This document shows positions 55,907-64,000 of a stretch of 64,000 nucleotides of DNA, piece after piece (the first letter of the stretch is position 1; each line of letters starts with the position of its first letter). This stretch comes from Macrosoma leucophasiata (lineage: Eukaryota > Arthropoda > Insecta > Lepidoptera > Hedylidae), in contig JAWQUS010000004.1 of assembly GCA_036365455.1 (NCBI GenBank), forward strand, positions 689,501-753,500. Reading direction: 5' to 3'. The notes under the pieces were generated by a model that saw nothing but the letters and a program-made list of their open reading frames with translations, searched no databases and was not told the DNA's origin. The position numbers and the translations under genes are program-made.

Positions 55907-57535
55907 TTTAAAATAATTGTCGTCACATTATAGACCCAATCAGGGAACATAATAATATCTAGGCCACGTTTTATTCAATTATATTAATTAAACTAACATC
56001 TCTAGTTTCCTTTTGTTTGATATTGTTGCGTTCTTGTTTTTTTTAATATTAATTCTACTTACGTTTCCATAATATACAAATAACAATACTCAAAACCTTC
56101 ATGCAAATGTTGAAAATATTTCCGTACCACGATCGCACGGCAATAAAACATTAAAATTATCCAATATAGACACGATTGAAATCATCATACCTTATGTCGA
56201 ACGCTATCCAAAATTGGTGAAGTATTCTTGGGTTTTTGGCAATATTGTTATAAAATACGTATAACACGCATCTGGTACTCCCACGTGCTATCGATAATAT
56301 TCGTTATGGTGCTCGTGTTGTTATGGATGAACTTATTGGTGTTTACGATCGTATTATCGTCTAACAAGGTGCTGTATGGTATTATTCTGTCACGAATTAT
56401 GTCGCTATTTCAGCAGAAACACTTGCATAATTGTTTGGTGGGTAAGATGTAAAAATCAATGGCATTATCCAAATTGATTACGAACTCTGTCTAAACGCAG
56501 TCGTTGTTAAATTCTTCTGAAATCTGTAAAGATCGTCTCTCTGTGTATATCTATAAATAGGTAGGTACCTACTTTATACGCGAGAATCGTCATACTATCA
56601 TGTCTACATCAGATGAGGCCTTAGACTAACAAGAAATTACAAATAGTTTATCTCATTGATGAAAACGATTTTAATATCAAAACAATAGTAGTTAATATTC
56701 CAATTTTAACAATAAAAAGAATCTAGTCCACGCAAGCATACTTGGTAACGTGACTCATTTTGTCTGACGATCAATAATTTTACTAAACAATGAAGTATTA
56801 TTCTCTTCTTTTTCTATCTATCGTAAATGTCAAACGAATGAACAGCGTGAAAAATAACGTAGTGTTATAAATTGAGTTCTCACTACAAATAAATAGTGAT
56901 GGTTCGCAGTAGAGGAACTGGGTCAGCTAAATGTGAGTCACTCGAGAAACTTCAAAGGGCTACGGGTCTCAGCCGTAACGTTATCTTAACAGTAACTGCT
57001 ATTCATTTTTATGTACCACTAGTTGTTATTAGTTTATAACATATTAGCTACAACTTGTGTGGCAGTTTTTTCTCTCAGTTAGTACTGAGCCCAATCGAAG
57101 GCAGGCTTTATCAAAACAAAGATTTAAAGAAAATACTTCAAAATCACGATTGAAGTCAGTTATTGGTCACAAACAATTATTTAAATGGCAGGGGAGGGGG
57201 GACACGATCATGGGCGTATCTAGAGATCTTTTCCAGGGGTAACATTGCACTTGTTAAGTAATTTGCTTTTTGGGGTGTTCACTAAACTATTCTAGGGTGG
57301 GCACGTCAGGTATCTAACTATTGAGACCTGCCCCCTTTTCCTATGTCTATGGGCATTATGGGATGTTGCAGTAAGTTTTGAAGATTTCCACTCTGAGACA
57401 GTCACTTTTAGTGTCTATAGTACATCCTAATTCTCTACAGTTCAGTCTACAGTCTTCCTAATTGTTTCAGACTAAACACAAAGCCACAGCTTTAGGTCTG
57501 AGTGTAGTAAAGGAATAGGTGTAGATGTTTTCTGG
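55907..57535. other. AT-rich spacer
   Basis: The 74-codon ORF at 56228 (+) is hydrophobic and AT-rich without recognisable motif. I see no gene. Confidence 0.3.
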
Positions 57536-57702
57536 GTCCTTAACCCAACATGGGAACAACCCATCAATAATGTATTTTAGACCTTTTAGAAATGGACGTA
57601 TGACTCCAGCCCAACATGGGAACAACCCACCAATAATGTATTTTACACGGAATAGTGGTATTTTAGACCTTTTAGAAATGGACGTATGACTCCAGCCATT
57701 GT
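57536..57702. repeat. Tandem duplication, about 70-85 bp unit
   Basis: Two units share CCCAACATGGGAACAACCCA and CTTTTAGAAATGGACGTATG. The second has 20 extra bases (CACGGAATAGTGGTATTTTA) that repeat its own ATTTTA. Confidence 0.7.
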
Positions 57703-58074
57703 ACACAGAAAAGTAGTTTTGTTCATGTTTTTAATTTAAAAAATGGTGGATATTTTATCTGGGTATTAGTATTGTACAGAAGACTTTATTTTCGAATATC
57801 TATGTAGGTAATTAAATTGTTCTAAAGTTTAAGATCCAATGTTGGATAAATAAGTAAGTATATCTTTAACATAGTTTACTAGCTCGACGCGTGTGGACAA
57901 AATTAAATATTTGGATCAACTGATATTTTTACATCTTTGAGGAAAAAGTATCAACAGTTGCGGCGTTTCAACTTAGGCCATCTTTAAGCCTCTTTAGGCA
58001 ACTTTGACTTTAATTGACCCACTGTTGGGTTAGTCTAACAGGCTTCCTTATAATTAAAATATATAATTAATCTA
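57703..58074. other. AT-rich spacer
   Basis: Nothing recognised. Confidence 0.3.
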
Positions 58075-58195
58075 TCTATACTTATAATAAAACTGTAGAA
58101 GTGTAAGTTCTGTACATTAAAAATATAGAAAAAATGAATACCAGGGGATGTTACTAGATCGATACCGAACACAAATATGTGATTAGAATTTTTTT

Positions 58196-58226
<31 letters not shown>

Positions 58227-58831
58227 TCAAGCATCACACAAAATCTACCGGTCCGATTACGATGAAACTTGGTATAATTATACTTTAACCTTTGGCGCAC
58301 AACACTGGGTACTTTTTATCCCGAAAAAATGTATTGTTGTCTGTGTGTTTGTGCACGCTAATTTCAGAAACGGTAATTTTTTTTTGGTTATCTGCCTAAA
58401 ATAGCGGGTGGAGGTTTGTAGGAGCATTCCACAATTTTCAAGGCAGAAAATTAAAACTTGGCATACTGACTCTGAAATGTAACGTAACTTCACGCCTGTA
58501 ATCCCGAAGGGGTTGGCAGAAGTAAAGGCAATCATAATGCTTGCAAACACCGACTATATGCCGGTTACGTTTGGGCCCATGTAACGGGTGGCGAGCCAAT
58601 TGACATCTCCGGACACATTACTACCGGACTAATTGCACAAAAAAAAAACAAGAAAAAGTTTAAAAACTTTATACAGAATTTTCTCATATTTAGACTATAT
58701 GAAAATAGTTAGGTATACTAAAAGGTTTTGGATAACAATTGGAACTTGATTGGGACATTTCCGCGGGATCGTAAAATTTGAATTATTTATAAAACGAAAT
58801 CCACGTGCGCGAAGCCGCGGGCAACAGCTAG
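58075..58831 (+). mobile_element. Non-autonomous Helitron with GTCT repeat
   Basis: A|TCTATACTTATAATAAAACTG at the start and GCGCGAAGCCGCGGGCAACAG-CTAG|T at the end. A GTCT microsatellite lies at about 58197. Family B sequence is inserted at 58478-58640. Confidence 0.7.
58478..58640 (-). repeat. Family B tail nested in the Helitron
   Basis: TAACTTCACGCCTGTAATCC to GACATCTCCGGACACATTAC; the tRNA head is absent. Confidence 0.6.
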
Positions 58832-59705
58832 TGATTAATAATGATGGTACCAATGAGTGGAGTGGTAATCAAACGCATCTGCTTATAAAATACTTAGACG
58901 CAGACGAGCTGAACACAGACAAAGATACGCAACCCTATGTGTCTATGTCCTCAAGTAAGTAATTATTCACAATTTGGTTCTATTTTCACTATATTGCAGA
59001 TATTGTGATTGGGATTTATGCCCAAGTGTGTGGGAAACAGCTCGATTGTGTACCAAGTGCCATGTCCAAGCCTATTTAAGCGTAATGCAAACCAATATCA
59101 AACAAAGGGAACGCTAATAGCGACCGTATTTGGTGTAGTGAGAGTTGTATTTACTATCGTGAATCATAACCGACGTGTGTAGGATGATTTACTACTTCTA
59201 CCAAATTGTAGCTAAGGACGAGAGTTACAGAAAGCACTGCGACTAGATAATCTAGATATGGGTAAATAAACGGCAAAGTAAATTGGGAAGGGAAAAAAAT
59301 AGGATATTATTATAAACTACTTAATAAATACCCGTTTTTATCGGTTTTTTATTTGTATATGATAAATACCATTTTGTTTGGGTATATTACCTATATTCTA
59401 TTTCGAAATATAATGCAGAAATGTTATTTAACAAAATCATATAATTATGCTTATTGGACTTCAAAGAAAGGAGAAGCATTTCAATTTGGTTGTAGGTAGG
59501 TACGACTACGACTATACTTTGACTTGGAGACGAACTTCCTACGCTTATTTTGTTTCACGTAGTCACGTACGTGTGCAAATTATAGTTTGGCTGGTTGCAA
59601 AATTAGACTAGAGTTTGAAGCCATACCTTCGCATACCTACGTAATTTATTGCCTTAAAGACGGTATTGCTATCGTGTTCCCGCTAGAATTCGCAATATTT
59701 TTACT
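58832..59705. other. Spacer
   Basis: Nothing recognised. Confidence 0.3.
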
Positions 59706-59851
59706 TGTAGAAATTATATTTGCGGATTTTCTCGCGTACCTATACAACACTCCCAAACTTCTTATACCCGACGTTTCAGCCGCTTTCCAGCTACCGTGGT
59801 CACGGGCAGCTGTTGAAGACGCGAGAAAATCTGCAAATTTAATTTCTACAA
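59706..59851. mobile_element. Inverted-repeat element, copy 2
   Basis: About 32-base arms beginning TTGTAGAAATTATATTTGCG. ACCCGACGTTTCAGCCGCTT lies in the middle, which also links it to family G. Confidence 0.6.
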
Positions 59852-59914
59852 TGTAGGTATGAAGCTCGCGAAATTCTGCGAAAACGTTAATAGTTTTAAT
59901 GTGTGTCAGGATCC

Positions 59915-59975
59915 GGATATCTTGGGTTTACACTCTCTGCCTACCCCGTTAAGGACCTGGCGTGAAGATATATAG
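59915..59975 (+). mobile_element. LINE 3' tip, same family as the mariner insert
   Basis: CTCTGCCTACCCCGTTAAGG then ACCTGGCGTGAAGATATATA. Confidence 0.5.
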
Positions 59976-60068
59976 GTACCTACATAGTTTTAATTTTCGT
60001 TTACAAACTTAGAATAAACGCAATCGGTTTTAGGACTAAGCGGGAAAACAAGGTACCTACCTATTACC

Positions 60069-60160
60069 TATATAAAATAATATTATGCAGCATGTTGTGT
60101 GACGTCACGAGCTGGCGGCGCGCCAGCTACGTAGTGGTGACGTGCGCGTGCGCATCTGAA
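60069..60160 (+). promoter_or_regulatory. Possible promoter: TATA, CRE and GC palindrome
   Basis: TATATAAAATAA (60069) is followed by a full CRE TGACGTCA (60100-60107), a GC palindrome AGCTGGCGGCGCGCCAGCT (60110-60128) and TGACGTGCGCGTGCGC. No downstream gene is seen. Strand is a guess from the order of elements. Confidence 0.3.
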
Positions 60161-60329
60161 ATCTGAACTGAAACCACTCCGCCCGTAATGTATTAATTGA
60201 TCCGCCGTCTGTTCGTTTCTGTCTGTTTTTTTACATTGCTCATCGTTATTACATCAGCCCGCGCGTATTGTTGAGTACATTAGGGGTATTTATCTGTTGG
60301 AGGTAATTTATTTTATTCGATTTCCATTC

Positions 60330-60480
60330 ATTCAAATTCAAAAATTTATTTAATCATTTGCAAATAATAGAATTTGCTTGTGATAGGTCATATTAAAAAT
60401 ATAAAATTAAAGCGAATGACAACTGATATGTTGATTAATATGTCAAAGTAAACAAAAATAAAATATGTAAATACCTAATG
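60330..60480 (-). mobile_element. LINE 3' tail
   Basis: CATTCATTCAAATTCAAAAA followed by TTATTTAATCATTTGC, the usual look of a jockey-like 3' end on the minus strand. Confidence 0.4.
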
Positions 60481-60630
60481 GTTCAAAAATACTTAATAAT
60501 AAAAATAGATATCAACAGAATGTTCCATACTCTCTTTTACAAACGGCAAGATAAGACTAAACAAAAAAAAATATGGGACATTCTTTGTCATTCACTGGCA
60601 GAGTTCCAAAACCCACATTACTGAGAAAAA

Positions 60631-60673
60631 ACCAAAACAAAACTCAGTAGACCCTACTGAGTTTTGTTTTGGT
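60631..60673. repeat. Perfect 20-bp palindrome, 3-base loop
   Basis: 60631-60650 and 60654-60673 are exact inverse copies around ACC. Confidence 0.85.
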
Positions 60674-60816
60674 AGGCTATTTCTTATATTTTTCAAAATA
60701 TGTTAATGAAATAAATCAATGAAATAAATAAATATGTATTTATCTATTTAATCGTCACGCTTGGCATGCGCATTGGCGTTGGCAGTGGTGGTAGTTTCTC
60801 GCAGGACGCTGCTGCC

Positions 60817-61086
60817 CATAGAGCAACACCGGAGGGGAGTAGCCATATGCAGGCTTTCCCCTCTGTCAGAGTACAAGCCCAAATGGGCCTATACATGTCG
60901 CCTAGATGCTAAAATATGTATTTTGTTAAAGTCAAGGTGTGAGTATTAATAGACTATTTTTGTAGTGTGCGTGTGTGTCGCACGCATTTCCCCCCGCAAT
61001 AAATGACAGACTGTTTTGCATCGGTAATACACCCTATGGCTACTCCCCTCCGGTCCGCCGCGACCGGTGGGCCGCGTTGCTCTATG
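60817..61086. mobile_element. hAT-type MITE, copy 3
   Basis: CATAGAGCAACACCGG...GTTGCTCTATG, 270 bp, flanked by CTGCTGCC/CTGCTGTC. Confidence 0.75.
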
Positions 61087-61507
61087 CTGCTGTCCATCAT
61101 GCGTTATTTTATTACATTTACTGCCGCCCCATTGGTATGGTTTTATCGCCATTGTTCGGTTGACGGAACTTGACTGACTGTACTAGTGGAAGAATTCTTT
61201 TCCAGTTGAAGAAAATTCTTCCGATAGTGGGCGGGGCAGGGCGGTAGGGTCGTCACTTTCCGACGCCAGGCTATTGCCGGGGCCTAATTGCCAGAAGTAT
61301 CTAGTTGAATCGACGTGTCTACTTTACTTCAACCAAAGCGCGCGTCTTATGTCAGAGCAAAATAGCAGATCGATTTAGTTTCCTTTAAACGACTGTGTTC
61401 TATGAGAATTAGGCCTCTGCCAAGACAGTTGTCTTCCAGTTTTCATGCGACACTGTATGATGTTTTCTATCTCATTTCTTCCCACGTTAATTCTTATGAA
61501 TTTATGT
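61087..61507. other. Spacer
   Basis: Nothing recognised apart from AGTGGGCGGGGCAGGGCGG at about 61216, a GC-box-like stretch. Confidence 0.3.
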
Positions 61508-61790
61508 GTTTTTTTATGTTATGGAAATGGCATAAAAGCATGCAGTTGACATTGATGTTAAGTGATGACTGCAGCGTATAGACCACAAAAAGATCAAGGT
61601 CAAAATGCAGATACGTTACCACTCCTGAGGCCTAAGGTGTTATGCCTCTGTGCCGGAAATTACAGGGCCTTTCATTACCACCTGACCGGAACACGATAGT
61701 GCTGAACACTACCATTTAGCGGAAAGTATATTAGGTAATGCGGTAGTGCCTACGCCCGCGAGCTCCGTCACTGGAGCTCTACCACCAGTA
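61508..61790 (-). repeat. Family A near full copy
   Basis: TTTTTTTATGTTATGGAAAT to GAGCTCTACCACCAGT. Confidence 0.65.
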
Positions 61791-62499
61791 GAACTCCTGT
61801 CTCTGTTTGTCTCCTGTTACTGTCGCTTTTTCGTTTCATCGACTTTCAAACACTTCAAAAATCCCTTTCTTCGCAGCGACTTCGCGGTCGCATTTAGCCA
61901 CCCATGTCTTGCACGCACCTTACAGGCGTGAAGTTGTTTTAAGTTAAAGCACACCGCGGACACTCCGCCAAAATTCCATACAAACGCTTAATTTGGTCTC
62001 TATTACACAGACATCAATCAGTGTCGTGTATTTACACGTGCACCTATATGCGTAGCACGTATAAAATACCAACCGTCATAAGAGGGTAGGAGGTTGGGTG
62101 ATTGGGGAAATCGGGTCCATAATAATGTCCATTCTATACGTAGTATTATTACATATTCTCTGGTTAAAGTTAACCTTAATCTGGTAGATTGTGTAATGCA
62201 CGTTTATTTTTAGCATGTATACCACCACTCTTTGAATGAGTAAGTAGATAGGTAATTGGCGTTTTATTGTACAAAACGGTTTTCTCAATACAACACCATA
62301 TATGGTGATTGTACGCCTCATCTCAACGAGTTCTCAGTGAATCATAGTTTTCATAATAAAACATAGCTGAGTACTAAAAACAAGGGTATGTTATTAATAT
62401 TGGATCTGTTTTACTGTTGAACGTCGCTCGTAAAATAATATTATTATGGTTTAAACTTATGCGTTGAAAAATGAGATGACTACTGAAAAATTTTAGCGC
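61791..62499. other. Spacer
   Basis: ATTATTACATATTCTCTG at about 62146 is one of three copies of this 18-mer. No gene. Confidence 0.3.
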
Positions 62500-62561
62500 G
62501 TTTTGTAATTTCCTACTTAAACATAGAGAGAGCTCTATGTTTAAGTAGGAAGTTACAAAAC
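62500..62561. repeat. 29-bp palindrome, one mismatch, 4-base loop
   Basis: 62500-62528 and 62533-62561 pair except for one position; loop AGAG. Confidence 0.85.
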
Positions 62562-63483
62562 CACCCAGTCCCCAGCCTTAACAATGGGAACTGCATGCTT
62601 GTTTGTTATCTTCGTTACATTAAAAAATATATTGGTGGTGGGCATCTTTTGTCCAGCTATGAACATCTTTCGTTTGAAATGATGATAGTTCAGGTATACC
62701 TAATAGTTAGTTTAGCTGTGCGTTAGTCATGTGTTAACTATGATAGTTATAAGTAGACTTGAATCTGAATTAAGGACGTAAATAAAATCCATTACCATAA
62801 TCATAAGGATACGTACCTAAGTAGGTATACCGACCAACCACATTTAATTGCTTTGATAATGAGTTGTCAACACTTAGCTCAGTAGGCGATAATATTTTGT
62901 ACTTATTTGTATATTCAAACCAGAACTGCCGTCTGCGAGAATTAATCAATTAGAATTATCGCTGAACACTCAAAATGGCAAAATCACTACAACTGCTTTA
63001 GTGCGAAGGAGGGATCTCCTACCTACATTTTAAGGTAAATTCGCAGCGATACGATCGATTAAATATTATATTTACTTGTTTTTATTAGATACTCATTTTA
63101 TTCCTATAACGGGTAGGTATGAGCCGTGCTCTAGTTGTCACTATCACACACTGTTGTGTGTCGATACTAACTTACCTACCATCCGGCAGTTCATGGAAAA
63201 AGCCACAGAACAGAAAAAACAAAAAAGCATCCTTAAGATATTTTGACACCGCGAGTCATCACCCTCCCGTTCGTCAGAGGGGCCGCGATTTGCACTCCTT
63301 TCGATCGCGCCAAAAGGAGACGTTCAACTTCAAGGCACGTCCTAAACGCTCTTATTGCCGCGATACATGATCATCAACAACACTCCAATAACACCCGAAG
63401 TACGCGCCGTTGAATTCCGCGTCGCGCCCACTCCCTGCCCCGACCCTAGCACGACCCGCGTGGTCGTTAATCCGGTTACCACT
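62562..63483. other. Spacer with overlapping ORFs
   Basis: 63240-63640 is less AT-rich and leaves two overlapping frames open (83 and 90 codons); I recognise neither. Confidence 0.3.
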
Positions 63484-63724
63484 TATAGGTCGCGCCAGGT
63501 AAAAAGAACGCTGGCGGTCAAGCTGCGCAGTAGACGATTTATCGCTCTATTTGGTGGTATGAGGTGCGGCGTTTTCAATCTGCCTACCAATACACGAAAC
63601 CGCAAGCGAAAGCTAGATCAAAAATAAACCAATAGGGCTAGTACTTTCGTGCGCGAGTGTACCGATGCGCGAACACATCCCTTCTACTTTCTTCCAGCGT
63701 TCTTTTTACGTGGCGCTACCTATA
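63484..63724. mobile_element. TIR element with 31-base arms
   Basis: Arms 63484-63514 and 63694-63724 match at 29 of 31 positions; core GTAAAAAGAACGCTGG is exact. The inside is non-repetitive. Confidence 0.6.
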
Positions 63725-64000
63725 CCGATATTTAGAGCGCAAAGTGGACCGCCCCTGATCGCGTATGTCTAATGTCCACACACCCCACAATGTCCTAAGC
63801 AACGTTCTAAGGAGTCTCACTTAGGCAGTTGTGTAGGTCAAATTTAGCCTGAGAACCTTTATCTCTCGTCAATTGCCCGGTAAAGTAGCTGTGAGTATAC
63901 TAGTGCCGTAGTATTATTACATATTCTCTGCTAGTGCAGTCAAGACGAGCCGCCTACATAAGCCCATCAAAAAAGGGCTCTAGTGCGCACACACGACAGA
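63725..64000. other. Right edge, nothing recognised
   Basis: Contains the third ATTATTACATATTCTCTG (about 63912). Confidence 0.3.

Noticed and set aside
56228..56452. Hydrophobic 74-codon ORF as a membrane protein
   Set aside because: AT-rich sequence often gives hydrophobic codons; no upstream or downstream exon support.
63119..63627. Two overlapping ORFs (83 and 90 codons) as genes
   Set aside because: They overlap in different frames, cross a TIR element and resemble no protein I know.

Overview
The window is nuclear DNA of a moth or butterfly (Lepidoptera). AT-rich sequence with few genes is filled with tRNA-derived SINEs, Helitrons ending in CTAG, Dong/R4-like retrotransposon ends sitting in TAA repeats, mariner and hAT relatives, and one intact BEL/Pao element. 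The species cannot be named from sequence alone. There are no operons; the genes have introns and tissue promoters cannot be judged.

Host genes. Positions 3-284 hold the last two exons of a PAPS transporter of the SLC35B2/slalom type (Golgi import of the sulfate donor). Positions 20895-23279 hold a complete four-exon odorant-binding protein gene of the Minus-C type, 143 aa with signal peptide. Weaker candidates are a 65-codon secretory ORF behind a TATA box (17407-17604), a possible first exon at 28788-28836, and a GC-rich block at 51100-51660 that looks like a promoter and first exon.

Mobile DNA. 6661-8374 is a dead mariner with a LINE end nested in it. 8649-16852 is a full-length BEL/Pao retrotransposon on the minus strand: two 160-bp LTRs that read as identical, a 5-bp target duplication, a tRNA-Tyr-type primer site, and one unbroken 2462-codon gag-pol ORF that runs on into a fusion-type envelope. 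It is the most striking object here. 34136-36871 is a decayed Helitron with helicase remnants; smaller Helitrons lie at 1559-1917, 26224-28087, 55463-55906 and 58075-58831. 38480-40640 is a stack of 5'-truncated LINE ends joined by TAA repeats. Three hAT-type MITEs with 8-bp duplications lie at 32800, 45879 and 60817.

The rest is SINE-like repeats (at least six families, mostly broken), other TIR elements, simple repeats and unrecognised AT-rich sequence. A recurrent oddity is a set of near-perfect snap-back palindromes with loops of 3-5 bases, several of them lying inside repeats. The last 12 kb has no recognisable gene but holds possible promoter sequence near 60100 and one TIR element at 63484-63724.
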